64,000 bases of DNA, taken from NCBI GenBank assembly GCA_031769625.1, contig JAUIMM010000040.1, positions 17,186,001 through 17,250,000 on the forward strand, in the 5' to 3' direction. The translations under genes and the position numbers were made by a program. The stretch is from Taudactylus pleione (taxonomy: Eukaryota > Chordata > Amphibia > Anura > Myobatrachidae). How positions within the stretch are numbered: the first letter of the stretch is position 1; every line of letters begins with the position of its first letter. Below the pieces are notes generated by a model. The model was given only the letters and a program-made list of their open reading frames with translations, did not search any database and had not been told where the DNA came from. Of this stretch, positions 46,461-57,244 are shown one piece after another.

Positions 46461-47150
46461 TTCCTGAGTAATTTTGACAGATCTTTTGTTATTGTTTGGT
46501 AGTTCCAATGTTTTAATTTGTTGCCCAGTTTTCGTATACTTAATTTGTATATGATGCTGTGGTGATTTAGAAAGGTATTTTCCAGTCTTCTCATGTTTTC
46601 TGATAAATCCAACTAGTGTATTGGTAGTGGACCTTTATCGGGGTTGGGATCTGATTGGCAGATAGTTAGAACTTTTGACAAAATGTTTATTTAACTATCG
46701 GTTACTTGTATATTTGCTTAGCTTTGATAGATGTCGCAGAGTAAGGGTATCAGAGGCATGTCTGTAGAATGTTCTTCAGGTTTTTTCCTTTTGTTTTTCT
46801 TTGTATAGGTTTTGCCTCGGTTGATACTGTAACTTTGGGTACTTGCCAATGGTTTGTCCTTTCCCTGGGCTAGACATTGGTAGTTAGCGCCACAAGGAGT
46901 AACAGAAGTAGTCCAGCACAGGATTGTTTACAATGATGTAATGTTATTGGTAGCTAGCATGTCTGCATGTATGACTGGTATTACGTGCACTTGACCTTTC
47001 AGGATTGCTTTGTCCACAGGTTTGTACAGTACATTGTATATTCTTGCATCATATTGTTTCACTCAATTGTTCCTATTGATTGTCCTGCTGTATTAATGTG
47101 CTTTAAGGTTCTGCAAGTTTGGGTGTAGGAGCACACCAGCATGGGAGGCA
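46461..47150. other. No clear gene
   Basis: No legible domain. If the DIRS-like reading is right, RNase H would lie here, but I could not see it. Confidence 0.3.
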
Positions 47151-47189
47151 TTCGAAAATCGGTTTATATTGGCAGTCATTACTCAACAT

Positions 47190-47505
47190 CTACTGTGTGG
47201 TGAGTGAATTGCTTGGCATGTGCTTGCTGGTCGTGGGTTCAATTCCCAACATGGCCCAAACTGTGCGGAGTTTGTATATTCTCCCTGTGCTTGCGTGGGT
47301 TTCCTCCTACACTCCAAAAATATATTCATAGGTTAATTGGTTCCCAACAAAAATTAACCCTAGTGTGTATGTGTGTGTGCATGTGATAGGGAACATAGAT
47401 TGTAAGCTCCACTGGGGCAGGGACTGATGTGAATGGCCAACTATTCTCTGTAAAGCGCTGCGGAATATGTGTGCGCTATATAAATAACTGGTAATAAATA
47501 AAAAC
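47190..47505 (+). mobile_element. V-SINE-like repeat (tRNA-type promoter, V core, L2-like tail)
   Basis: A box B-like GGTTCAATTCC at 47236-47246 follows a tRNA-like head. The conserved core GCGGAGTTTGTATATTCTCC and TGCGTGGGTTTCCTCC lies at about 47265-47308. The tail (47395-47505) with GATTGTAAGCTCC, GTAAAGCGCTGCGGAATATG and CGCTATATAAATAA is the LINE-2-type 3' end used by these SINEs. It is transcribed by RNA polymerase III and mobilised by a partner LINE. Box A is poorly preserved. Confidence 0.75.
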
Positions 47506-47537
47506 TTCCCCCTTTAACTGTGTTTCTAGTTTTCTAG

Positions 47538-47552
47538 TGTCTATCATAAGGG
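47538..47552. repeat. 15-bp target-site duplication, left
   Basis: TGTCTATCATAAGGG, repeated exactly at 49665-49679. Confidence 0.85.
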
Positions 47553-49664
47553 AGCGCTGATAGAGATCATAAACCATTTAATTGTAATACATAGATATAG
47601 AAAATAAAAATAAAAATAAAATTCAATTCACATAATAGAGAACATAAGATAATTGTACATATATAAAAATAGAGGCTGAGTCTCATACAAATAAATAATT
47701 GCACAGTAGCAATGTGAATATATGAGTTATGTCCGTAATTTAGAAGGTATTATATGCTGTTATAAGTAACTTGTATAGGATCGTGAGTGTCCAATCAATT
47801 CCAGACAGAAGTGGAAACACTGTGAACCAGTGCTATCCTAACTAGTGTTCTTGTGCTGTGATATAAAAAAGGGAGGTATTCCAATATATAAAAAATAGAC
47901 AAGGGTTAACCCAGATGATTGAGATGACTGTAATATAAAAAGATAATAGATCCAGTACTTAGATGATGAATGAAATTGACCAGACCGGTCTCAATATCAA
48001 TCAGTTAGTAATCCTCCTAGTCCCGTCTTCTCGTGGCAGGCAGTGTCCGGAATGCTGCTCTGAGGTGACCTGGGATCGGAAGACAGCAGTGAAAGGGTAG
48101 TGCTCAGCCTGAGCTGCTCCGTGGGTAATGGAGCGTGAGATGCAGTCCTATCCCTTTCTGGTCACACCGCAAGTGGAGCGGGTGAAGCCGGTGCGATGCA
48201 GCTCGTCCTAGGTGGATGGAGTGCAGCGGCTGACTAGTTGACCAGCCGGGCTGAATAGAGGTAGCTCATTGACATATATGTACAAATCGTTTTCATGCGC
48301 TCTTAATACGATTGTCATATTGTGATCATCTAATTATTGGATTCTTTCTTCGGTTTATTTTATATTGTATATTTTATTTTATATGTTGGATTTACTACAT
48401 ATTTTTATATATGTCAATTTAAAATGAATTGTTCAAATACATTTGTGCATACACTTCAGATTATTTTCATAAGTATTGTGCGTTCGAATTATTGACTAAG
48501 AGCAAATGTCTTTCATGCAATCTTTATGCATTTAGCAATGTCAGAATAAATCTCTCCTTCATTATTACACATGAGTAACAACTGAGACCACACCTGGTAT
48601 CCAATTCTGTTTAATTATTAAGGGTATAATCAAGTTTGTGTGAGAAGTAGGAAACAATACCTCTGAGGAAACTGCCAGACTACCACAGGCAGAGAAACGC
48701 GTTAGAATATTCCTATATTCTCACCATCCACAGTCTACCACTTAGCAGGACTGCTCAGACCTCCACGAGCTGTCTCCGCTTAGCCCGACTGGCTTTCACT
48801 CAGCCGCCACCTTCCTTGACCCAAAGGATTGCTCAGATGTCAATGAGCTACCTCTATTCAGCCCGGCTGGTCAACTAGTCAGCCGCTGCACTCCATCCAC
48901 CTAGGATGAGCTGCATTGCACCAGCTTCACCCGCTCCACTCGCGGTGTGACCAGAAAGAGCGAGGACTGCATCTCACGCTCCATTACCCACGGAGCAGCT
49001 CAGGCTGAGCACTACCCTTTCACTGCGGTCTTCCGATCCCAGGTCACCTCAGAGCAGCATTCCGGACACTGCCTGCCACGAGAAGACGGGACTAGGAGGA
49101 TTACTAACTGATCGATATTGAGACCGGTCTGGTCAATTTCATTCATCATCTAAGTACTGGATCTATTATCTTTTTATATTACAGTCATCTCAATCATCTG
49201 GGTTAACCCTTGTCTATTTTTTATATATTGGAATACCTCCCTTTTTTTATATCACAGTACAAGAACACTAGTCAGGATAGCACTGGTTCACAGTGTTTCC
49301 ACTTCTGTCTGGAATTGATTGGACACTCATGATCCTATACAAGTTACTTATAACAGCATATAATACCTTCTAAATTACGGACATAACTCATATATTCACA
49401 TTGCTACTGTGCAATTATTTATTTGTATGAGACTCAGCCTCTATTTTTATATATGTACAATTATCTTATGTTCTCTGTTATGTGAACTGATTTTTATTTT
49501 TATTTTTATTTTCTATATCTATGTACTACAATTAAATGGTTTATGATCTCTATCAGCGCTCCCTTCTTTTCTATACCTTCTTTTCATAGGGGCTAGCCAC
49601 CCCTTAGGTGTAGCTGCTCTTAGATTTCATTTTTCTCCAGACCACAGCGCCCGGTTTCTTGTAT
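47553..49664 (+). mobile_element. 2.1-kb fold-back element, probably non-autonomous Penelope type
   Basis: Two arms of about 720 bp (47553-48275 and about 48845-49562) are inverse complements. A 570-bp centre and an extra tail of about 100 bp lie only on the right. A perfect 15-bp duplication flanks it, the same length as that of the large Penelope composite. The centre carries a hammerhead-like fold at 48649-48714. No protein is encoded. Inverted, unequal pseudo-LTR copies plus a long target duplication fit a Penelope-type insertion better than a DNA transposon. Confidence 0.7.
48649..48714 (+). ncRNA. Hammerhead-like motif with canonical CUGANGA box
   Basis: CTGAGGA at 48663-48669 matches the conserved hammerhead box. 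A CTGCC/GGCAG stem II (48672-48676, 48688-48692) with an 11-nt loop is followed by GAAA at 48694-48697 and CGCGUU. AGGAA (48649-48653) and TTCCT (48710-48714), plus CT/AG next to the core, can form stem I with an internal loop. A 2x1 mismatch at the base of stem II is a defect. Confidence 0.5.
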
Positions 49665-49679
49665 TGTCTATCATAAGGG
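49665..49679. repeat. 15-bp target-site duplication, right
   Basis: Exact copy of 47538-47552. Confidence 0.85.
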
Positions 49680-50049
49680 CTAGAGAAGGGTATGCACTCA
49701 TTCCTAGTAGAGACAGCATCTTACTGGGCAGCTTCAGATCTTTCTGTTTTCCATTGCACATATGGTTGTTATTAAATATGCAGCCTTTAAAGTATAGAGA
49801 GATCTATTTTCTAGTTACTGTAGATGCACTTCCAGTGAGTTTTTTGGAAAACCCAAGGCCTTATACTACCTGCCACTTTGGGGGAATTAAGTTCTTTCCA
49901 AGTTTTGTCCTCACAGAGGTTTATGTAGTTTTCTTCTTCATCTGGGTCACCCATTTGCCATTCCCCTGGATAGGTTATTTGTATAATTTTATCGTATTAC
50001 GTTAATTCATTGATTGATATCTAGTATTGTTTTCATTTCAAAATTGCTA

Positions 50050-51235
50050 AAGGAGTCATGTAGGGTTGTGGTTTTTGGGGAACTTTTACTTTATGTTGGA
50101 TGCTAGGGCTTCACATTTGCTAAGGGTACTGGTGGTGGTGTTGGTTAGCTCTAAGGTGGATTGGTTGGGGAGGTCTTTTGGACCAGCTAGAAGATACAAG
50201 GGTGATAATAGATACATTCTGGTTCATGAGTTTGGCACCTAGATGGGCATTTGGCTGATTATGGCTGTTTTCTAATTATTTTCTGTATATTGATTTAATT
50301 AGATGTCTGCCACTTAGTCATGGTTGGTTTGTCATGAAGGCGGTTTTATTTCAGGTATGGGTCAAATGTTAATGTGATCATATCTTGAGACATTGTGTGT
50401 GGGGGGGACATTCAGCTATCCTTTTTGATAGTGGGTTAATGTTTGTGTTATGGGCACAGATGGTTGCAGGGCTTTTTACTTTGTTAGTTTGCCATAGGAG
50501 GTCACTTTTGTGTGACGAACCATGGCCTCTTGTAGTGCAAAAGTGGTTGAGTAGAACTCACCCTTTGAGAACAGCTGGATTGTCAGCAGAGCACCTGGGG
50601 CCTGATTCAGAGGCGCTCACTGTTTGCGAGCGCGCGCTCTGAATCAGGGCGGTTTTTTTTTTCTTTTTCCCGGCCTCCAGGCCGCTTGCACAGCTGTGGG
50701 TGACCACCCATAGCTTGTGCGAGCGGCCTGGCGGTGGTCACGATTGTCACAACCATCAGGCTTCCGACGAGACCCTGTGGTAGGGTCTCGGCTCCCGCAA
50801 GCCCGAGTGGACTTCCTGCTCTAATAGAGCAGGAAGTCCACTACTGACATCACGAGTAATGTCAGTAGGGCCGCCCACAAACGCCAGGCATTCCTGAGGG
50901 TATGCCCGCATTTGTGCAGCCACCCCCCCTCCCCGCCTATGTGGCGAGCTGTCAATCAACATCGACAGCTGCCGAGTCTTGTAGTGATCCCCGGAGCAAT
51001 GGAGCTGCCTTCGCTCACTGGGGCTCACGCTTGTGCATGCCGGAGGTGGCTCATGCGCAGTGGAGGAACATCGAGCTGCTTTTGAGCGCAGTGCGCTCGT
51101 GAGCGGGTCTGAATCAGGCCCCTGGTCTCCATCTCAAGGAGGGACCACTGCTATGCCAATTAAGGATGAGTGATACCAGCAATCCTTTTTGTGCTGGAGT
51201 GGATTCCACCCTATTTATTTAAACATCGTTATATG
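50050..51235 (+). pseudogene. Possible DIRS/YR-type tyrosine recombinase relic, split by a MITE
   Basis: With MITE copy D (50598-51121) and one CTG duplicate removed, the plus strand gives, across frames, LRTAGLSAEHL, then GGTTAMPIK and MSDTS..F..GVDSTLFI. This recalls the C-terminal box of DIRS-type tyrosine recombinases (HSFRRG.TTAMA.KG.SDTSI..LGRW.S..F). Further upstream LVSSKVDWLGRS (about 50140) recalls the SKTDQ.GRG block of the same domain. Such enzymes integrate circular cDNA. Catalytic Arg, His and Tyr cannot be confirmed, and many frameshifts are needed. Confidence 0.35.
50598..51121. mobile_element. GC-rich fold-back MITE, copy D (inverted relative to A-C)
   Basis: 524 bp from GGGCCTGATTCAGAGGCGC to GCGGGTCTGAATCAGGCCC, with internal hairpins such as TGGACTTCCTGCTC facing GAGCAGGAAGTCCA. 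CTG flanks both ends (50595-50597 and 51122-51124). Same family as 39362, 40298 and 40956. Confidence 0.75.
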
Positions 51236-51324
51236 TCTATGGCCAAGGTTCGCACTGCATTTTTTTTGCCATTCTTCATAACTACAATTCTAATTCAATA
51301 TATTTGGTTGTGGTCTCTTTAATC

Positions 51325-51750
51325 TAGAAATGTGTGCAGACCCCATAGTTTGGTTTTGGTTCTAAATGTTATGTTTTGGCAAAACCACTGTAAAGTGTTT
51401 TGGTTCGGTTTCGGTTTTGGATTTCTTTAAAGGATTGTTAAAAACATCTAAAATCATGTAACTTTGATCTGTTTTTGTTTCTATAGTATTACTACGATCA
51501 ATCATATTGATTTGCAGACATTTCTGACTACCTTACAGCACCTGAAATCACGAGGGAGTGGCTTAAATGCAATCCAAAATATATGAGATCTGGTTTTTAG
51601 ATCTGAGTTCAGAACTTGGCAAGAAGTTCTGAGTCGAGACTCAGTTCTACTTGGAACCCTAAAGTGACATGAGCCAGGGATTTGGTTCAACTCGGGACCC
51701 CAAAGTTTGTGTGTATTCAGTTTTCAGGAAAACTGAACCACTCATCTCTA
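51325..51750. mobile_element. hAT MITE derived from the hAT at 59571
   Basis: 426 bp. It starts TAGAAATGTG and ends CATCTCTA, flanked by a perfect 8-bp duplication CTTTAATC (51317-51324 and 51751-51758). About the first 250 bp follow the left end of the transposase-bearing hAT at 59571 in order: GTTTTGG runs, TTGGCAAAACC, AAACAKCTAAAATCA, then TAGTATTA and TTTC.GAC blocks. It is an internally deleted derivative without transposase. Confidence 0.85.
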
Positions 51751-51758
51751 CTTTAATC

Positions 51759-52273
51759 AGAAATACAGTTATCTCTGTATTTATTTCTAGTTAATTGTAT
51801 AAGTTAGAGTGGAAGAAAAAAACCACTAGGTGACTTATGGGGTGTGGTTGGTAGATGGCCAACTACTGCATAATGCATGGCAGCAACCACATATGTATAA
51901 TTGTAGCCAATACAGCAATACAGAAAGAGAAAGAGAAGAAAGAGATAGAGAGGTTGAGTGGCAAAGGATGACAGTGAAGGGTGGTGTGGATGAAGATGGG
52001 AGCAGAGAAAGGAGAAGAAAAAGAAGGAGAAGAATGATGAGAGATGGGACGAAAGCAGGGAAGGAAAAAACTGATCTCTTATCCATAGTACATAGAACAG
52101 CATACAGTAGTTGGACCTGAAGAAAGAGAAAGCCACCATTATCTCAGGGCTGACACATGATTTACTTAAAGTTGATGTCCCTGTCATTTCAACTGTAGCA
52201 AAGTGACCATGAATCACGCTACACCATATATAAACCATTGCCCCCTCAGCCTTGTTCCCTAGTATTGCTCATC
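51759..52273. other. No gene seen
   Basis: A purine-rich stretch (51905-52075, GAGAAAGAGAAGAAAGAG type) gives open frames on both strands that look like low complexity. Confidence 0.45.
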
Positions 52274-52281
52274 CACTAACC

Positions 52282-52484
52282 CACAGGTTCTCAAACTCGG
52301 TCCTCGGGACCCCAAACAGTGCATGTTTTCCAGGTCTCCTCACAGAATCACAAGAGCCATAATAACTCCATCTGTGGATCTTTTAAAATGTGTCAGTGAG
52401 TAATGAATACACCTGTTCCCCTGCTGGGTGACCTGGAAAATGTGACCTGTGTGGGGTCCTGAGGACCGAGTTTGAGATCCACTG
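52282..52484. mobile_element. Short hAT-like MITE
   Basis: 203 bp with inverted termini CACAGGTTCTCAAACTCGG and CCGAGTTTGAGATCCACTG (three mismatches); GGTCCTCGGGACC-type sequence follows on both sides. Flanks CACTAACC and CATTAACT agree at 6 of 8 positions, consistent with an old 8-bp duplication. Confidence 0.7.
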
Positions 52485-53494
52485 CATTAACTTATGTATA
52501 TATAATATAATACTCTCAGATGTCTTTTTTTCTAATAAGTAATTAATAACCCAGAGTTAGCATATGTGTGGAATATATATTTAGAATGCATAAACGTATA
52601 TATTTCTAGAATAAAACTCCTGTTTTCATACACTTGTTCAGCTACTTTACAAATTTGAAGTAGTTATGTTTAAAATTCTAACTCAACAGCCAATTGCAAT
52701 ACATAGCACATCAGCAAATGTATTCCATTTGATAAACATTTTATTTAACATTTTTCCTGGTGTACAGTGCTTTAATCATTAAACTATATCAAATCTCTTC
52801 ACACAGTTACAGATCTGTTTTTTTGTCAAAATGCTACGGTTCTGTCACTTCTGCTAAGTAGGTTATAAATCAGTCTTCTTACTTTGTAATGCTGCATAAA
52901 TCAATTGTGCCTGTCCAAAAATGTCTCAGACATTAATCACTTAATGTAAACTGCATGGTTGGACAGCTTCAGAGAAACTTTCACTGTAATAAAAGTATAA
53001 TTCATATGGTTGACATACCAAAAGAGATTTTCAATTTTAAAGTTTTAAGAAACAAATGGTAAATGTATATGTTCATTTGAAAAGGCTGCTACCTACACCA
53101 GCTTATCTCAGTGCACATGCTAATATTCTGGGTCTTTCACTATATTACGGAAAGTGGATTATATGTACTCATATCACCATAAGGACATTGTAATTGTATA
53201 AAAAAAATGATGATCTAAAATACACCCATAACCATTTAAGCATGCAAAACATTTTTATAAATAGTTTTATATTTATTTTATTTTTATTTTTAAACTGTAT
53301 ATATCAACTTCTTTTATCTGCATTCTGTACTTTTTGCACTAAAAATTGAGGTTTTCAACTGGAGATCTACAGTATCAATTCAGATAGATGTAGTGTTTTT
53401 TTTAGTACAATTTAAATTTTAGATAGTTCCTTCTGCTGGATTAATTTGGGTTCCAGCTCTACCATTAGGGGAACCTAATATACATGGCTACCTT
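52485..53494. other. No gene seen
   Basis: AT-rich spacer, no structure identified. Confidence 0.45.
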
Positions 53495-54971
53495 GGGGTA
53501 AATTTACTAAGAATAGTGTTTGTCTTCTAAAGCAAATAGCTGGACACCGCCGGGACATTTTTGACTCAGAGGGGTATATTTACTAAGGTGCGGGTTTTTA
53601 GAAGTGGTTTTGTTGCCCATAGCAACCAATCAGATTCTACTTAACATTTATCTAGCACCTTCTAGAAGGTAATAGCTAGAATCTGATTGGTTGCTATGGG
53701 CAACAAAACCACTTCTAAAAACCCGCATCTTAGTAAATATACCCCAAAATCACAAATTTACTAAGCAGCATGTTGGATTGTCTATTTTGATTTGATGGTG
53801 ATACTTATCGGTTTTGGGCATGTGCGAGATAAGTCGATTTGCACAGCGCACTGAAAAATAAAAGCATGGACTCATTGATAGTCAGCAGCAAATTCAAAGC
53901 ACTGCACAGATTAGTATGATATGTGCAGGCTCTTGTGTGTAAACTAGTAAATAAACGGTTACTATGAAAAAAAATGTATGAGGTCCCCCACCCAAAAGCA
54001 AAACAAGCCCCGGACCTTTGAGCCCCGTCTGGTACTCTTTTCCAATAACTAGCAATGGGCTGAACCAGCCGGGGGGCTTACACTATAGCAGGGAAACACT
54101 CAGCATAGGTGCCACCTGCCAATGTAAAAGCCAGTTTCTCCACCTCCATAGTCCTTCAGCGTTTCCTCAGGCTCTGTCACTTATGCTAAGTAGGTTATAA
54201 ATCAGTTTTCTTATTTTTAAAGTGGGACTATAGCTCTCAGGAAGCCTAGCCCAGCATGTCGGCACTTGTAGAACCACAAGTGCCAGCATACCCAGACATT
54301 CTTGCCTGCTTGCACCTGTAGTCCCACTGTGAATAAAATATAAAAAAATGCTAGGAAACGCACGCCGACTGTGTTAACCCTTTATTAAAAAAACAACACT
54401 CACATTTTATACTTACCTACTCCTTGGATGTGCTTAGCCTCCTTATCCATGTAGTAATCCTGGGTCTTGGTAAAACAAAAAAATTCAATGACCCGAGCCA
54501 TAAGAGACATGCTGTACAGCATGTACCGTACAATGCTAGTCCCAATGTGATAGTTTTCATGTGGAACACTGCACGACACAATGGTAAAGCAGATGCTGCT
54601 ATCAAATTCAAATCTGTTTGCTAATTGGGTGTACTAGACCGTACTCAGAAGTCTGGGATTGGTTATGCTTTTGAAGAAGGAAGGGACACACGCAATTGTT
54701 TTTACTTTTATTAACACTTTATTTACACACCAAAGCCTGCACAGGTCATACTGATCTTTGCAGTGCTTCAGACAAGTCTATTGATTTCATGCACTGTGCT
54801 ACGATATGGGTCTAATTTTGACTGATTTGACTAACACAATTCTTAGTAGTCATGTTTGACATGCGATTTCAATGCGAGTTTGCCTTTAGTAAATCTCCAA
54901 TTTGCAAAATCACAAGGAAATTACAAAAAAAGCACAAATTGACCAAAATAGAACCTTAGTAAATTTATCCC
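53495..54971. mobile_element. Possible DNA transposon with GGGRTAAATTTACTAAG termini
   Basis: Left GGGGTAAATTTACTAAG (53495) and right CTTAGTAAATTTATCCC (ending 54971) are inverse complements with one mismatch. The palindromic MITE at 53571-53745 is nested inside. The interior holds chance frames of 60-66 codons and no transposase I can recognise. No clear target duplication, so the two ends could also belong to separate elements. Confidence 0.45.
53571..53745. mobile_element. Near-perfect palindromic MITE
   Basis: 175 bp forming almost one complete hairpin: GGGGTATATTTACTAAG at the left, CTTAGTAAATATACCCC at the right, then CGGGTTTTTAGAAGTGGTTT and GGGCAACAAAACCACTTCTA pairing inward, and GCAACCAATCAGATTCTA facing TAGAATCTGATTGGTTGC. 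Non-coding. Confidence 0.85.
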
Positions 54972-55059
54972 GTGTCAGCCTTGAGCTTATGGTAGCTGTC
55001 CCCTTCTTCAGGTCTAAATATGTTGTTCTATGTGCTATGGATCACATTTCATATTTTGC

Positions 55060-55749
55060 ATAGGATTAACATTCTTTTGTCTGCACTCAATTGCTTTGTG
55101 ACCTACCTTGTGACAATTATAACACTTGATTTAAAATTTTCTGAATGTTTCACTTTTTGTAAGTGCTGCATTTGTGTTAGCACTTAAATCATTCTGCACA
55201 AATTCTTGAAACTGTAATAACTTTGCTCTGACTGTGTCTGCTGTTAACTTTGCTGTTTTTGCTTTTAATGTCACAAACAGAAAGGCAAACTCAGTCTCCA
55301 AGTTCTGCAGTATTGCTGTAGCAATCTCCTCATCATTGACTTGCACTCCAACAGATGTTAGTTGCTTAGAGACAGAAATGTTTTTGGCTAAGTAATTACT
55401 CATACAGCTGCACTTATTCAATTTGGTGTTATGCAATACACATTTTTAATTTATTCTCCTCATGAGATCTCCATCTTAATACATTGCTGGCAATGCTGTC
55501 GACATATCTTTTGCTGACTCTTTCATGTGAGTACATGTGATGCTCTACACTTAAGCCTATGGTCCCCATTTCTTTCTCTATATCATAAGGACTTGAAACT
55601 GCATCTCGTCCTACACTGATTTTCCACAACCTTTTGTGCTTTAATTGCATTTCCATAACAAACTTCCAGGTTGTATAATTTTCTGCACCATTTAGTTTGG
55701 TAATCCCCATTATGGGTGTAGTCCCTGTTTTTATGCTTTTTACAGACAT
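55060..55749 (-). pseudogene. Ty1/copia-type gag relic
   Basis: On the minus strand from 55749: ITKLNGAENYTTWKFVMEMQL matches the N-terminal block of copia gag polyproteins. After a frameshift near 55440 follow KLNKCSCMSNYLAK, GVQVNDEEIATAIL and a TVRAKLLQFQE stretch, the usual order. A stop at 55131 precedes, in the same frame, a CCHC zinc knuckle (CYNCHKVGHKAIEC, about 55083-55124) that binds the RNA. Protease, integrase and RT do not follow, so the element is 3'-truncated. In an intact element gag packages the genomic RNA in a virus-like particle. Confidence 0.75.
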
Positions 55750-56100
55750 AATTGTCTAACTATAGTACTTTAATTAGCTTCATTGCTGCAATTCTGTCCT
55801 GTAAACACTCTGTGCTGTCTTCACAGTGTGTTCTTATGCAGTCTGCATTACACATCTGATTAGGATGGTGTTTGTGTGCAGCGCTGGATGTCTCTAATAG
55901 CTTGTATGTCTGGGTCTGTGTGTTTGGGTTCTTAAAATATAGTAGGTACAGCCATACTCACTGTTACACTAGTAATAGAGTGGAGTAGGTTTCTTTACAG
56001 CTCAACAGCTGGTGAGTGTATGCTGCAAATGGGTAGCAGTGCAGTAATTTCAAACAGCATTATAGCAGGTAATTAACTAGAAGATAATTAAGTAAGAGAC

Positions 56101-56770
56101 TTCTGTTTCCCACCATGTCACTCTACACAGTAAAAACAAGATGGCCCCTGCACATACTCAGTAGTGAGATGGGTGGCCATCTTGGGCATGAAGCCTACCT
56201 GGAATGACTGGAAGACTAGAGTCTGCACAGTAGCACACTCCTCCTTCAACACTCCTCCTCGCTACAAGCTCCTCCATGTTACATGAACATTTCCTTTCAT
56301 TGTTTCTGTTGCAACTGGTAAAATAATTTGGGTTAAACACATGAAAAGCCATCAACACATCAGGTGACTTCAACTTGGCCTTTTTGGCAGATACTTTAGC
56401 AAAAGTTTATTTTATAAAAGCATGGGCCATAATAACAGTCACTCAACTCACAAACTTGGGACTGCAGTCACTATCTCAATGCCGGATGCGGTTCACACTT
56501 GAGGTTTTTAAATCTTGCAAAGTCTCATTTCCTATCTTGGATTTCCATTCACACCACGTTAGTTTTGGCTTGTGGATATCTTGAGGCTCACTGAATGCAA
56601 GGTTTGCAATTTCTTAATCATACCTGTCTCCCACCATGTCACTCTACACAGTAAAAACAAGTTGGCACTTGTGCATACTCAGTAGTTGAGGTCGGGGAGT
56701 TATCTTGGACATTAAGCCTCCCTGGAGGGACAGGAAGACTGGAATGTGCGCAGCTGTGGGCTCTTTTTCA
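56101..56770. repeat. Pair of direct repeats upstream of the copia relic
   Basis: About 140 bp at 56101-56240 (TTTCCCACCATGTCACTCTA, ACAGTAAAAACAAG) recurs at 56626-56770 in the same orientation with scattered differences. They lie on the 5' side of the minus-strand gag relic and might be parts of a duplicated LTR or leader. I found no primer-binding site. Confidence 0.6.
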
Positions 56771-57244
56771 ACATGCTGTTGGTAACTTCACTGTGTAATC
56801 CAGCTGCATCATAATAACTGACTGAGAAGGTGTTGGGATGTACACTGCGATCCAATTATTATTACCACTCACAGTAGATAAATAAACTTCTTATATAAAA
56901 AATATTTATCTATTGTTCTCTGCTATCAGACAATTCTCCAATCAGAATGTCTACAGTGGACGTATGCCCTTTCTCCATTGCCATTTGTGCTGCTTCCTAG
57001 TTTGGTTTGTCAGAGTGTAATGTCCCTCCACCCCTTCTTCATGAATAGCTGGTAAACAGTAAGCATTCTTTGCAAATAATGTTTTCTTATGAGAGACATT
57101 TGCAGTATATAGTAAGACAGTTACACACTGTCCATATCATATAAAAGCAAATATCCTTATGGGGCAGTCTTCAGCCTCAAACCATGGACTTTGCCTGAAA
57201 ACCTGCCTAATTCCCATATGTGATTTGGACTAGAATATAGGAGG
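56771..57244. other. No gene seen
   Basis: No recognisable feature. Confidence 0.45.

Noticed and set aside
47200..47260. A tRNA gene
   Set aside because: Box B is present, but no cloverleaf or acceptor stem follows. The sequence continues into the V core and a LINE-type tail, so it is a SINE.
51830..52120. 96-residue charged frame (REREERDRE type)
   Set aside because: A purine-rich low-complexity tract; the opposite strand gives an equally long Ser/Leu-rich frame.
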